From contig NZ_CP091716.1 in the NCBI RefSeq assembly GCF_022009635.1, positions 573,001 to 637,000 of the forward strand: a stretch of DNA of 64,000 nt. The letters run 5' to 3'. Of this stretch, positions 28,241 to 37,795 are shown piece by piece. The DNA is from Variovorax paradoxus (GTDB lineage Bacteria > Pseudomonadota > Gammaproteobacteria > Burkholderiales > Burkholderiaceae_C). How positions within the stretch are numbered: position 1 is the stretch's first letter; every line of letters begins with the position of its first letter. The position numbers and the translations under genes were made by a program. The notes under the pieces were generated by a model that was not told the origin of the DNA, did not search any database, and saw only the letters and a list, made by a program, of their open reading frames with translations.

Positions 28241-29296
28241 TCAGGCCTCGGGCACTTCTTCGTGTCCGCCGGGATGCTTCGCGAAGCGCGCGGCCTCGCG
28301 ACCGTGCACCGGCGCCGAGTCTTTCCAGGGCCAGCCGCCGAACTGGGTACGTCGGTAGTCGGCCATGGTCTGGCTGATCTCGGCCTGCGTGTTCATCACG
28401 AAGGGGCCGTACTGCACCACCGGCTCGGCGATCGGGCGGCCCTGCAGCACCAGGAACTCGCTTTCATCGGCGCCGTTGGCGATTTCCACCGCCGCATCGC
28501 CGCGCAACTCGATGGCCGCCGGCCCTTCCACGCGGCGGCCCGCGACGAAAGCCGCCGCACCCTTGAAGAAGTACAGCATGCGCCGCGTGCCCTCGCCGCT
28601 GGCGGCCGGCAGCGTCCATTGCGCGCCGGGCGTCATCTTGAGCGTCCAGATCGCCACGTCGGCATCGGCCTGTGCGGCCCATGAATCGGGTGGCGGCGCC
28701 AGCGGCTGGATCGGGTCCTGTCCGTTGACGGCGTCGCCCAGTCGGCCCGCGATCACGGCGACCTCGGTGCGGCCGCCCTTCGCGTCGTCGGACGAGAAGC
28801 GCGGAATGGCGTCGGACCAGAACATCGTGAAATGCGGCTCGGCCATCTTGCTGCGGGCTGGCAGGTTCAACCAGATCTGGAACAGCTCCAGCGGGTTCGG
28901 CGCGCCGGCGTCGAGCAGCGGGAACATCTCGGAGTGCACGATGCCCTTGCCGGCCGTGAGCCACTGCACGTCGCCGCCGCCGAAGCGCGCGGTGGCGCCC
29001 AGCGAATCGGAGTGGTCGACCAGGCCCTTGCGCACGATGGTCACGGTCTCGAAGCCGCGGTGCGGGTGCGAGGGAAAGCCCGGCACCGTGTCGCCGTGGT
29101 ACATGCTCCAGCCGTCCTTGCGGCTGAAGTCCTGGCCGATGTCGCGGCCGGCCAGCGAGGCGGCAGGGCCCATGCTCCCGTTGCCTTGCGGGTAGGCGTC
29201 GTCGTGGTAGACGCAGAACAAAAACGGGTCGATCGTCTGCCACGGGAAACCGAGGGGGGCGACCCGCACGATGGGGCTGTTGTCTTGTTCGGACAT
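28241..29296 (-). CDS. Pirin family protein
   Basis: 351 residues from ATG at 29296 with AGGA nine bases upstream. Bicupin fold: the N-terminal cupin has the metal ligands in HPHRGFETVTIV and the His/Glu of KGIVHSEMF, followed by a pirin C-terminal domain. Bacterial pirins act as quercetinases or redox-linked regulators. A second, divergent pirin is at 36861-37715. Confidence 0.88.
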   Translation of the reverse strand: MSEQDNSPIVRVAPLGFPWQTIDPFLFCVYHDDAYPQGNGSMGPAASLAGRDIGQDFSRKDGWSMYHGDTVPGFPSHPHRGFETVTIVRKGLVDHSDSLGATARFGGGDVQWLTAGKGIVHSEMFPLLDAGAPNPLELFQIWLNLPARSKMAEPHFTMFWSDAIPRFSSDDAKGGRTEVAVIAGRLGDAVNGQDPIQPLAPPPDSWAAQADADVAIWTLKMTPGAQWTLPAASGEGTRRMLYFFKGAAAFVAGRRVEGPAAIELRGDAAVEIANGADESEFLVLQGRPIAEPVVQYGPFVMNTQAEISQTMADYRRTQFGGWPWKDSAPVHGREAARFAKHPGGHEEVPEA

Positions 29297-29456
29297 GGGG
29301 CTATTCCTTTTCATGGGGGGCTCGGCCGATGATGCCGTGCCGGTGAAAGGAATATCGGGGCGCCGTCGTGGTCTGGTAGAGGCCCTCCCTGCAACAGTGA
29401 AGAGCGCGTATGGAACGATGGGCATCGCTCGGCTTCTTCAACGGCGTGGCGTCACG

Positions 29457-29879
29457 TCACTGGTTCTGGTGCGTCACGACGGCGTTCGGGTCCATGTACA
29501 TCAGCTCCCACAGGTGGCCGTCGATGTCCTGGAAGCCGTGGCCGTACATGAAGCCGTAGTCCTTCGGTTCGCCCGGGATGGTGCCGCCGGCGGCCTTGGC
29601 CTTGGCCACCAGTTCGTCGACCTCGGCGCGGCTCTCGCATGAGAGGCACAGCAGCACTTCGGTGCTCTTGCTGGTGTCGGCGATGCTCTTGCTCGTGAAG
29701 GTCTTGAAGAAATCCTCCACCAGCAGCATGGCGTGGATGCTGCCCTCCTGGATGACCATGCATGCGGCGTTGGCGTCGGTGAACTGCGCGTTGAAGGTGT
29801 AGCCGAGCGCGGCGAAGAACGCCTTGGTCTTGTCGAGGTTCTTGACGGGGAGATTCACGAAGATCTGCTTGTTGGCCAT
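29457..29879 (-). CDS. VOC superfamily (glyoxalase/bleomycin-resistance-like) protein
   Basis: 140 residues from MANKQIFVNLPVKNLDKT. Two beta-alpha-beta-beta-beta units end in FQDIDGHLWELMYMD, which holds the family's C-terminal metal-ligand Glu. Similar to the PhnB/YkcA-like stand-alone VOC proteins. The substrate is unknown. Confidence 0.88.
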   Translation of the reverse strand: MANKQIFVNLPVKNLDKTKAFFAALGYTFNAQFTDANAACMVIQEGSIHAMLLVEDFFKTFTSKSIADTSKSTEVLLCLSCESRAEVDELVAKAKAAGGTIPGEPKDYGFMYGHGFQDIDGHLWELMYMDPNAVVTHQNQ

Positions 29880-30038
29880 GGGGTCGTCCTGTGTCTGTGG
29901 AGGGTGGCGGGGAGCTTTTCCGGCGTCTTGTGTACGCCGTCCACAAAAAGATACCAAGAAAACTGGACGGTGTCCACATGATTTTCAAGGCAGGGGATTT
30001 AGGCGCCGCCGCGCGACGGGCGGGCATCATCGGGCCCT

Positions 30039-31622
30039 ATGGAAATCGAGTTCAAGTTCTGCATTCCCGCCGGCCGCCTGAAGGCCGTCGAAGCCGCCCT
30101 GAAGCGCGGCGCTGTCGTTCGCACCCGCCTGCAGGCCCGCTACTTCGACACCACCGACCAGCGGCTGGCCGCCGACGGCATGGTGCTGCGGCTGCGCAAG
30201 GAGGGCCGGCGCTGGGTGCAGACGGTGAAGGCCACCGGCGACAACGCGCTGCACCGGCTGGAACACAACGTCGACCTGGGCACGGCCGGTGCCACGCCGT
30301 CCATCGACCCGCTGCGCCACCAGGGCACGCCCGTGGGTGACCGGCTCGCGAAGCTGCTGGCGCATGGCAGCGGCGACGGCGGCGTGCCGCTGGTCGAGCG
30401 GCAATCGACCGACATCGTACGACTCACGCGCGACGTGCGCGTCACCGGGCTCGGCGGCGCGGTGGTGGAGATGGCGCTGGACGTCGGCAAGGTCGTCGCG
30501 CACGCCGGCACGCCCGAGCAGCGCGCATCGCCGGTGTGCGAACTGGAGCTGGAACTCAAGCACGGGGACGTGCAAGGCCTGGTGTCGCTTGCGCGGCGCT
30601 GGTCGCAGCAGCACGGGCTGTGGTTCAGCACCGTGTCGAAGGCCGAGCGTGGCGCGCGCCTGCTGTCGGCACAGGAAACAGTGGAAGCGGTGAAGGCCGA
30701 ACCCCCGCGCTTTGGCAGCCAGCACCCGGACGGTCGCGCCATCCAGCAGGCGGTGGTGGCCTCGTGCCTCGCGCAGATGCTGCCGAACGCGAGCGAGATC
30801 GCGGCGGGCAGCGAAGACGAAGAGCAGGTGCACCAGCTGCGCATCGGCATCCGCCGGCTGCGTACCGCGCTGCGCGAACTGGCGGGGCTCGACACCGCCT
30901 CGGGCCTGTTCGATGCCAGCGAATGGGAGCCGCCCCTGGTCGACGCCTTCCGCGCGCTCGGCGAGCTGCGCGACCGCGAGCAGGTGGTGAAGCTGGCGCA
31001 GCCGCGGCTGCGCGAGGCGGGGGCGCCGGAATTCGATCCGCTGGCGGGCGACGCGGCGGCGACCAGCGTGTCTTCCGCCGGAGACGTCGTGCGCGCCGCG
31101 GCGTTCCAGAACGTGCTGGTGTCGCTGATCGGCTTTACCGCAGCCGGCCCCGCGAAGGCCGCGCCGGCAAGCGATGGTGAAGAAGCGCCCCCACCGGTGC
31201 CGACGCCCCTGGATGCCGATGCCGCCCGGCGCCTGCTGCGCAAGCGGCTGCAGGGCCTGCACAAGCAGGTGATGCGCGACGGCGAACGCTTCGAATCGCT
31301 GGACACCGAAAGCCAGCACCGCGTGCGCAAGCGGCTCAAGCGCCTGCGCTACCTTGCTGAATTCGTCTCCCCGCTGTTCGAGGCGGCGGACAAGAACGGT
31401 GCCGAGCGCTATCTCAAGGCGCTGCGCCCCGCGCAGGACGCTCTGGGCGAGTTCAACGACGAAGCCGTGGCGCTTGCGCTGTATCGCGAGGCGACCGAGC
31501 GCGATGCCCGTGCGTGGTTCGCGGTGGGCTGGTTCAGCGCGCGCCATGCGGCCGGGGCCAGGGCGTGTGCCAAGGCGCTCGCGAAGATCGACGAAGACGC
31601 CAGGTTCTGGAAGAAGAAGTAA
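30039..31622 (+). CDS. CYTH-CHAD inorganic triphosphatase
   Basis: 527 residues. The CYTH triphosphate tunnel domain (1-200) begins MEIEFKF, the ExExK motif, with further tunnel residues in RYFDTTDQRL and MVLRLRKEG. A CHAD domain (about 240-525) with repeated His/Arg-rich helices (EEQVHQLRIGIRRLRTALRE; later HRVRKRLKRLRYLAEF) follows and would bind polyphosphate. Such fusions hydrolyse inorganic triphosphate and attach to polyphosphate granules. A loop with Ala/Pro (about 375-395) splits the CHAD domain. Confidence 0.92.
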   Translation: MEIEFKFCIPAGRLKAVEAALKRGAVVRTRLQARYFDTTDQRLAADGMVLRLRKEGRRWVQTVKATGDNALHRLEHNVDLGTAGATPSIDPLRHQGTPVGDRLAKLLAHGSGDGGVPLVERQSTDIVRLTRDVRVTGLGGAVVEMALDVGKVVAHAGTPEQRASPVCELELELKHGDVQGLVSLARRWSQQHGLWFSTVSKAERGARLLSAQETVEAVKAEPPRFGSQHPDGRAIQQAVVASCLAQMLPNASEIAAGSEDEEQVHQLRIGIRRLRTALRELAGLDTASGLFDASEWEPPLVDAFRALGELRDREQVVKLAQPRLREAGAPEFDPLAGDAAATSVSSAGDVVRAAAFQNVLVSLIGFTAAGPAKAAPASDGEEAPPPVPTPLDADAARRLLRKRLQGLHKQVMRDGERFESLDTESQHRVRKRLKRLRYLAEFVSPLFEAADKNGAERYLKALRPAQDALGEFNDEAVALALYREATERDARAWFAVGWFSARHAAGARACAKALAKIDEDARFWKKK

Positions 31623-31630
31623 GAAACGAG

Positions 31631-32317
31631 ATGGACGAACCACTGCAACTGCGATTCAGGCTGGCGCCGGAAGACGCGGAGCTGCTCGGAGATGCGGCGC
31701 TGGAACGCCGCCTCGCGGAACACGACCGGCAGTCGGAGCGCCTTCACGCGGCTGTTCAGCGGCTGGTGCCACGCGCACTCTCGGTGCTGCTGATGGCCGC
31801 GCCCGTGCTCGCCATCGGGCTTCTTTACGCGTTCGAACCCAGGCCGGTTCGTGCCGAGTTCTGGGTGAGTTCGGCAGTGGCGATCGTGCTGTCGGGGCTG
31901 GTGCTGTGGTTTTTCCGCGCGCGTCTGGTCGAGCGCATCGCAGCCCTGGGCTCGCGTCGCAGGGCACGCGTCCAGCCCGCCATGCGGGACCGCGTGGCGC
32001 GCGCGCTGCATCGGTCGGTCACGCGCTCCGCGACCCGTGCCGTCGGCATTCATGAGGTGACGATCAGCGCGCAGGGGCTGAGCCTGAGTGCACCTCAAAG
32101 CAGCAAGCCAGCCGTCGTGCCGTGGCAGAAGCTGACGCGCATCGAAGAAGACGAGCGCTTCTACCGCCTCTACACCCAGGCCACCGAGCGCTTCGGGCTC
32201 AGTTACCTGGTGGCAAGGGACAGCAGCGAAATGGATGCCGCCGCCTATGAGGCCGGCCTGCAGCGGCTGCTTGCACTAAGCCCCGTGAAGCCGGTGCCGC
32301 GCGGCAGCAGCAGCTAG
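31631..32317 (+). CDS. YcxB-like membrane protein
   Basis: 228 residues. Two membrane helices (about residues 47-68 and 76-95) follow a cytoplasmic N terminus; the C-terminal domain (about 140-225) has the YcxB pattern of a strand, PWQKLTRIEEDERFYRLYT and a terminal helix. Eight bases after the CYTH-CHAD gene, so co-transcribed. Function unknown. Confidence 0.72.
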   Translation: MDEPLQLRFRLAPEDAELLGDAALERRLAEHDRQSERLHAAVQRLVPRALSVLLMAAPVLAIGLLYAFEPRPVRAEFWVSSAVAIVLSGLVLWFFRARLVERIAALGSRRRARVQPAMRDRVARALHRSVTRSATRAVGIHEVTISAQGLSLSAPQSSKPAVVPWQKLTRIEEDERFYRLYTQATERFGLSYLVARDSSEMDAAAYEAGLQRLLALSPVKPVPRGSSS

Positions 32318-32327
32318 AAGAAGCAGT

Positions 32328-32804
32328 TCAGTGATGGTGCCCGTGGGCGCCATGCACATGCCGGTGCTCGATTTCCACCGGCAGCGCGGCGCGCACGTCC
32401 GTCACCTGCAGGCTGAACTTCAGCGCCTTGCCCGCCCACGGATGGTTGCCGTCGAGCAGCACGACCGGGCCCTTGATCTTCATCACGGTGAACACATGCT
32501 CGGTTCCGTCGTCGAGCCGGCCCTGCAGTTGCCCGCCCACCTTCACGCCCGGCGGAAAGTCGGTCTTGGGAATGCTGCGCACCAGCGTCTCGTCGCGCTG
32601 GCCAAAGGCGTCTTCGGGCGAGAGATTCAGCACGGTCTGATAGCCCTTTTCCTTGCCGTCGAGCGCTTCCTCGATCTTGGGCAACGTGTTCTCGTAGCCC
32701 CCATGCAGGTAGGCCATCGGCTCGGGGCTCGCCTCGATGAGCTTGCCCTGGGCGTCGGAGACCTTGTACTTGATGGTGACGACGGTGTCTTTTTCGATTT
32801 TCAT
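32328..32804 (-). CDS. slyD: SlyD-like FKBP-type peptidyl-prolyl isomerase
   Basis: 158 residues. FKBP core (VTIKYKVSDAQGKLIEAS) with the insert-in-flap domain and a His-rich tail ending HGAHGHHH, the nickel-binding end of SlyD. Works as a folding helper and possibly in metal delivery. Stop and stop of the YcxB-like gene lie 10 bases apart. Confidence 0.9.
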   Translation of the reverse strand: MKIEKDTVVTIKYKVSDAQGKLIEASPEPMAYLHGGYENTLPKIEEALDGKEKGYQTVLNLSPEDAFGQRDETLVRSIPKTDFPPGVKVGGQLQGRLDDGTEHVFTVMKIKGPVVLLDGNHPWAGKALKFSLQVTDVRAALPVEIEHRHVHGAHGHHH

Positions 32805-32889
32805 GGGAGGGCATTTTCACGCGAATGGCCGCCACCGAGATTTCGCGCCTGAATGAACCCACGAACTCTGTGAAGGCTCAGGGTTCGAT

Positions 32890-34695
32890 TCAGAGGCGCT
32901 TACCGAACGCGGCATCGCCGCTCACCGTGATGAAAAGCTTCTGTGTCGCGCGTGTCGCCGCCACATAGAAGAGCCTTGCCTCCTCCCGCTCGTCATCAGT
33001 CTCGCGCGGCATCGCACCGCTTCCGACGACCGCGACAACCGGGAACTCAAGCCCTTTGCTGACGTGCATCGTCATGATCTTGATGGTGTCCGCATTGGGC
33101 TTGAAATCTCCCGATCCCTTGCGGACCTGGTGCGGAAGCTTTCGCAACCGGAGCGCATTCGCGCACTCTTCCATGCCAGCGTACTGTCGGCAGATCACGG
33201 CCATGTCACCCCATGCATGGCCCTCTTGGTGCGCCGTGCTCAGCAACTCGGCCACCTTGACTGCTTCGTCGCGAAGCGAGGGCAGGCGGACCACCAAGGG
33301 CGCATGCCCTTCGCGGCCGCAACTGACGGGGCGCAGCAGCGGAATGCCGTCGTCGTCCTTGTCTTCGGCGGTCAGCAAGTCGGCGGCAATGAGGCTCGCG
33401 GTCTGCAGGATCTGCCTGGTGTTTCGATAGTTGATCTTCAGCACCGTCGTGCGTCCCTGGGCCTGGATGCCGACGCTCTTGAAGCTGAACTGCTTGGTGC
33501 GTTGCCGCTCGTAGATGCTTTGGGCGTCGTCGTAGAGCAGCAGGAGACTGTTGGTCTCGGGATCGACCATCTGCGTGACGAGTTTCAGCCATTCGGGCTG
33601 AAAGTCGTGGCCTTCGTCGATCAGGATCGCCTGGTATTGGCCCGAAGGGATCTGCTTCTTGTCGACGCCGCGGATGACACGATCGACGAATTCCTCCATG
33701 AGCTGGGACGTGCTCATTTTTTCTGTCGGCAACAGGCCGTATGTCACGAGTTGATCCCGACACCACTTGTGAAAGTGCCGCGCATGCACCCGGTCGCTCA
33801 AGCCCTTGGCTTCCATGACCGATGCGAGCTTGACGGCCAGCGGCTCGTTGTAGCAAAGCACGAGGATGGGTTTGCTCGTGACGCTCTTGGCGAGGTACTC
33901 GGCGCGGTACCCCAGGATCATTGTCTTGCCCGACCCGGCAACCCCATGAATCACGCGATGCCCGTCGCCAAGGCTGCGAGCGAGTTGCTCTTGCTGAAGG
34001 TCCATGACCTGCAGCAGCTCCGGGATGCGCGCTTCGGCATCGTTGTCGTCGAACAGCAGGCCCTGGTTCTGGACCCGGATCTCGGGGAACAGGGTCCATC
34101 GGACGCGATCGATCTGAGGCAGCGACAGCGCGCCTCGCATGAGTACCGGGAACATGCCCCAGAAGCGGCTCTGCAGTGCCTCGGGGTCGACGCTCTCCGT
34201 CATTTCATCCGAGCACACCACCCGGTGTTCTTCAATGGCCCGATGCAGTTCAGCCGCCTCGAACTGCTTGCGCGTGATGTTGGTCAGCACCACGCCGTAG
34301 CTCCAGGGGAAGGTAAGCATGCCCTGCCACTTGCCCTCGGCGTGGATGAGTTGGGCGTCGCGCTTGAGCGCATCGACGACGTGATGCGCATGCTGGCGGG
34401 CCTGTTCCGCAGGATTGCTGACTGTCTTGGGAATACCTTCGGCCAGGATTTCCCAAGGCCCCTTGCTGGCTTGGCGAATCGTGTCCAGATGCCAATCCTT
34501 GACTTCGAGGATCAGCAATCCGCGGCGTGGGTGAAGCACGACGAAGTCGGGGTGCGAGCGCTTGGGGCCGACGGGCACGTCATACCAGAGCAGATAGTCG
34601 TCATCGAGCTTTTGCTCAAGCCGTTCGGCAAGACGCTTTTCGCCACGAGACATGCGCGACACGCAACTGCCCAAAGCAGGAATGAGGGTGGCCAA
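32890..34695 (-). CDS. NERD-nuclease and UvrD-like helicase fusion
   Basis: 601 residues. N-terminal NERD domain with a nuclease core: Asp50 in SHPDFVVL, then LLILEVKDW with Glu64-x-Lys66. An SF1 helicase follows: Walker A GVAGSGKT (251-258), motif II LIDEGHDF (358-365), a DDAQSIYER motif III, a TMHVSKGLEFPVV motif V and a LFYVAATRATQKLF motif VI. Nuclease-helicase proteins of this build are common in defence islands, but this one stands alone. The 130 bases upstream are clearly AT-rich compared with the surroundings, which hints at acquisition. A role in repair cannot be excluded. Confidence 0.85.
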   Translation of the reverse strand: MATLIPALGSCVSRMSRGEKRLAERLEQKLDDDYLLWYDVPVGPKRSHPDFVVLHPRRGLLILEVKDWHLDTIRQASKGPWEILAEGIPKTVSNPAEQARQHAHHVVDALKRDAQLIHAEGKWQGMLTFPWSYGVVLTNITRKQFEAAELHRAIEEHRVVCSDEMTESVDPEALQSRFWGMFPVLMRGALSLPQIDRVRWTLFPEIRVQNQGLLFDDNDAEARIPELLQVMDLQQEQLARSLGDGHRVIHGVAGSGKTMILGYRAEYLAKSVTSKPILVLCYNEPLAVKLASVMEAKGLSDRVHARHFHKWCRDQLVTYGLLPTEKMSTSQLMEEFVDRVIRGVDKKQIPSGQYQAILIDEGHDFQPEWLKLVTQMVDPETNSLLLLYDDAQSIYERQRTKQFSFKSVGIQAQGRTTVLKINYRNTRQILQTASLIAADLLTAEDKDDDGIPLLRPVSCGREGHAPLVVRLPSLRDEAVKVAELLSTAHQEGHAWGDMAVICRQYAGMEECANALRLRKLPHQVRKGSGDFKPNADTIKIMTMHVSKGLEFPVVAVVGSGAMPRETDDEREEARLFYVAATRATQKLFITVSGDAAFGKRL

Positions 34696-34827
34696 ACCTT
34701 GATCCGTCCCGAAAAGGTTGTTTCAAAACGTCTCTTGTAAAGCAAGCACTGCACAAATGTCTCGAGAAACTGCACCGAAATAGGGCTGTTACCTAAAAAT
34801 TGCCAACTAAATCACACAAAAATCGGT

Positions 34828-35772
34828 CTAGGACTGGTGTGGCCGCAATGCGGTTGGAAAGATCTCCGGGTTGCCTTCCAACTTCTCTATTACCAGTTCG
34901 ATAAAGGCCGACACCGCGAGCGGCAGGTGCTTGCGGCTCGGATAAACCACGTTCAGCCCTCGGCCCTGGTATTGGTATTGCGGCAGGACAGGCACCAACA
35001 ACCCGGCTTGCTCGTCAGACGTCGCCATCGCGGGCGGGAGCAGTGCGACGCCAAGCCCGGCCAGCGTGGCCTTGCGCAGTGCTTGCGCGGTATTGCCCGT
35101 AAATCGGCCTTTGACCTGAACTTCTTCCTCCATACCGTCGGGACCGGTCAATCGCCATGTGGCATGACCGCTTGGATGGGCGGCCGTTACGCAATCGTGG
35201 TGCGCCAGATCCTGCAAGGTCGTGGGCGCGCCGCGAGCAGCGATGTATGCGGGGCTCGCAAGCAAGCCACCGCTGCGGGTGACAAGCCGACGCGCAACAT
35301 AGCTGGAGTCGCTCAGCGGGCCGCCGCGAAAGGCGATGTCGATGTTCTCCGCGATCAGATCGACCACTGCATCGCTGAGCACGAAGTCCAGTCGAACCAG
35401 CGGGTGGGTTCGCAAGAACTCCGCGACCCACTCCATGGGAAAGAAGTCAAAAAAGTCTGCGGTAGCCGCTACCCGCACCAGCCCACTCGGCGCCTGCCCC
35501 CCAGCCACCAACTCCTGCCCGGCCGCCACCAGCCCGTCCACCGCCCCCGCGCACCGGTCATGGAAATCCTGCCCCGCGCTGGTCAGCGTCAGCTTGCGCG
35601 TGGAGCGCTGCATCAGCCGCGTACCCAGCTGCGATTCGAGCTGCTGGATGCGCCGGCTGAGCGTGTTCGGCGGCACGCCCAGGCGGCGCGCCGCCTCGGC
35701 GAAGCTGCCGTAGCGCACCACCTGCACGAACATGGCGATGTCGTTGAGGTCGAGCATGGATGGCGTGTTCAT
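34828..35772 (-). CDS. LysR-type regulator of the DoxX-FMN reductase-pirin unit
   Basis: 314 residues. Helix-turn-helix at about 10-65 (SFAEAARRLGVPPNTLSRRI) and an effector domain of the CrgA/AaeR group with FFDFFPMEWVAEFL. Divergent from doxX by 76 bases. The signal is probably an oxidant, quinone or electrophile, judged from the target genes. Confidence 0.9.
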   Translation of the reverse strand: MNTPSMLDLNDIAMFVQVVRYGSFAEAARRLGVPPNTLSRRIQQLESQLGTRLMQRSTRKLTLTSAGQDFHDRCAGAVDGLVAAGQELVAGGQAPSGLVRVAATADFFDFFPMEWVAEFLRTHPLVRLDFVLSDAVVDLIAENIDIAFRGGPLSDSSYVARRLVTRSGGLLASPAYIAARGAPTTLQDLAHHDCVTAAHPSGHATWRLTGPDGMEEEVQVKGRFTGNTAQALRKATLAGLGVALLPPAMATSDEQAGLLVPVLPQYQYQGRGLNVVYPSRKHLPLAVSAFIELVIEKLEGNPEIFPTALRPHQS

Positions 35773-35848
35773 TTCTTCGAATTCCGGACGAGTGCAATCC
35801 GACTCTACCGTCTAGTCGATCAATGGGTGCGTGCCTAACCTTGTGCCC

Positions 35849-36229
35849 ATGACTTCCTCATCCCTTGCTTCCCCCACCCAGCGCCGCATCGTCTGGGGCG
35901 TTCGCATCCTGCTCGCCGTGGCTTTCGGCGCGGCCGGCACTTCCAAGCTGGCCGGCGTGCCGCAGATGGTTCAGGTGTTCGACGCCATCGGCTTCGGCCA
36001 GTGGTTTCGCTACCTGACGGGCCTGGTCGAGATCGGCGGTGCGCTGCTGCTGCTCGTGCCGGCGACCGGCTTCCTCGGCGGCCTGCTGCTGGCCGCGACC
36101 ATGGTCTGCGCCGTGGCCACGCACCTCGTGCTGATCGGCGGCAACCCCGCGCCGGCGGTGGTGTTGGCGCTGCTGTCTGGCTTCGTGGCCTGGCGCCTGC
36201 GGCCGGTGTCGCGGCTCGCGACGGCCTGA
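35849..36229 (+). CDS. DoxX family membrane protein
   Basis: 126 residues with four membrane helices, including AVAFGAAGTSKLAG and LTGLVEIGGALLLLVP, the DoxX pattern. A GTG at 35831 in frame would add six residues. First gene of a unit with an NADPH-FMN reductase and a pirin under the divergent LysR protein. DoxX proteins are linked to thiol and redox stress. Confidence 0.85.
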   Translation: MTSSSLASPTQRRIVWGVRILLAVAFGAAGTSKLAGVPQMVQVFDAIGFGQWFRYLTGLVEIGGALLLLVPATGFLGGLLLAATMVCAVATHLVLIGGNPAPAVVLALLSGFVAWRLRPVSRLATA

Positions 36230-36276
36230 CCTTTCTTTCCTTCATCCCTTCCCGATTCCATCCAAAGGAGCACCCC

Positions 36277-36864
36277 ATGACCCAGCAACAACAACCCCGC
36301 ATCGGCATCGTCATCGCCTCGACCCGCGAAGGTCGTTTCGGCGAGAAGCCCGCGCAATGGATCCACGAGATCGCGCAGCAGCGCACCGATCTCGCCTTCG
36401 AACTGGTCGACTTGCGCGACCATCCGCTGCCTTTCTTCAACGAGGCGTCCTCGCCCGCCTGGGGGCCGGTGAAGAACGAGGCCGCGCAGCGCTGGCAAGC
36501 CAGGCTGGCCAGCTTCGACGGCCTGATCGTGGTCACTCCCGAATACAACCACGGCCCGAGCGCGGTGCTGAAGAACGCGATCGACTGGGCCTACAAGGAG
36601 TTCATCCGCAAGCCAATCGGCTTCGTGGGTTATGGCGGCGTGGGCGCGGCGCGCGCGGTCGAGCAACTGCGGCTGGTGGCGGTCGAGATGCAGATGGCGC
36701 CGGTGCGCCATGCGGTGCACATCGGCATGGTCGAGTTCATGGGCATCTGGAAGCAGGGCAAGAGCTTCGGCGACTTCCCGCATCTCGCGCAGGCGGCCAC
36801 CGGCATGCTCGACGACATCGCCTGGTGGGCCAAGGCGCTGAAGACCGCAAGGGAGGCCGCATGA
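36277..36864 (+). CDS. NADPH-dependent FMN reductase
   Basis: 195 residues, AAAGGAG just before the ATG at 36277. Flavodoxin-like fold: FMN phosphate loop in IVIASTREGRFG, and VVTPEYNHGPSAVLKNAIDW at the flavin site. Reduces quinones, azo compounds or FMN. The stop overlaps the start of the pirin gene by ATGA. Confidence 0.92.
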   Translation: MTQQQQPRIGIVIASTREGRFGEKPAQWIHEIAQQRTDLAFELVDLRDHPLPFFNEASSPAWGPVKNEAAQRWQARLASFDGLIVVTPEYNHGPSAVLKNAIDWAYKEFIRKPIGFVGYGGVGAARAVEQLRLVAVEMQMAPVRHAVHIGMVEFMGIWKQGKSFGDFPHLAQAATGMLDDIAWWAKALKTAREAA

Positions 36865-37715
36865 CCACGGCTGTCGATACGCAGGCCCGCGCGGTGGTCT
36901 ACCGCACGCGCGGCAGTTCGCACGGCTCGATCACTCGGCTGGTGAGCCCCGGCGACCTGGGCGAATTCCTCAAGCCCTTCGTGTTTCTCGACCTGTTCGG
37001 CTTCAACACCGAAGGCGGCCACAAGGGCTTCGGGCTGCATCCGCACTCGGGCATCGCCACGTTGACCTATCTGATCGAGGGCGACACGCTGTACGAAGAC
37101 ACGACCGGCGAGCAAGGCACGCTGCGCGGCGGCGGTGTCGAGTGGATGCGCGCCGGCAATGGCGTGTGGCACACCGGCGCGCCCGCGCCGGGCGTCAAGC
37201 GCGTGCGCGGCTTCCAGCTGTGGGTGGCGCTGCCGCCCTCGGAAGAGAACGCACCGGCGCAAAGCATGTATCTCGCGCCCGCGCAGGTGCCGCGCGAAGG
37301 CCCGGCGCGCGTGCTGCTCGGGCGCCACGGCGCGGCGCAGAGCGCCATCGCCGCGCCCGCGTCGATGAACTACCTGGCCGTCGAGCTGAAGGGCGGCGAG
37401 CGCTGGCGCTACACGCCGCCTGCCGGCCACACGGTGGGCTGGGTGGCCGTGAACGCGGGCGGGCTCGGGACGGGCGACGCGCGCGGCGGCCCGATCGGCG
37501 CCGGCGAGCTGGCGGTGTTCGAAGAGTCGAATGACGCCATCGACTTCGTCGCCCACGGCGACACCGCCTTCGTGCTGGGCTCGGCGGTGAAGCATCCGCA
37601 CGAGCTGGTGATGGGGCACTACTCGGTGCACACCAGCCGCGCGGCGCTCGACCAGGGCGAGGCGGAGATCCGCCGCATCGGCATGAAGCTGAGGCAGGAA
37701 GGCCGACTCGCGTAA
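36861..37715 (+). CDS. Pirin family protein
   Basis: 284 residues. First cupin with HPHSGIATLTYL and the later His in NGVWHTGAP as metal ligands, second cupin with a pirin C-terminal domain. Coupled to the FMN reductase by ATGA overlap. Closer to the YhaK/YhhW class than to the pirin at 28241-29296. Confidence 0.88.
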   Translation: MTTAVDTQARAVVYRTRGSSHGSITRLVSPGDLGEFLKPFVFLDLFGFNTEGGHKGFGLHPHSGIATLTYLIEGDTLYEDTTGEQGTLRGGGVEWMRAGNGVWHTGAPAPGVKRVRGFQLWVALPPSEENAPAQSMYLAPAQVPREGPARVLLGRHGAAQSAIAAPASMNYLAVELKGGERWRYTPPAGHTVGWVAVNAGGLGTGDARGGPIGAGELAVFEESNDAIDFVAHGDTAFVLGSAVKHPHELVMGHYSVHTSRAALDQGEAEIRRIGMKLRQEGRLA

Positions 37716-37795
37716 GCCTGCATGCGCGTGGCGGGCGGCTGCGCCAGAATCGTTCGCTTCCGGTCGAACGACTGACTCGCAGCCCACGCCCCGCC

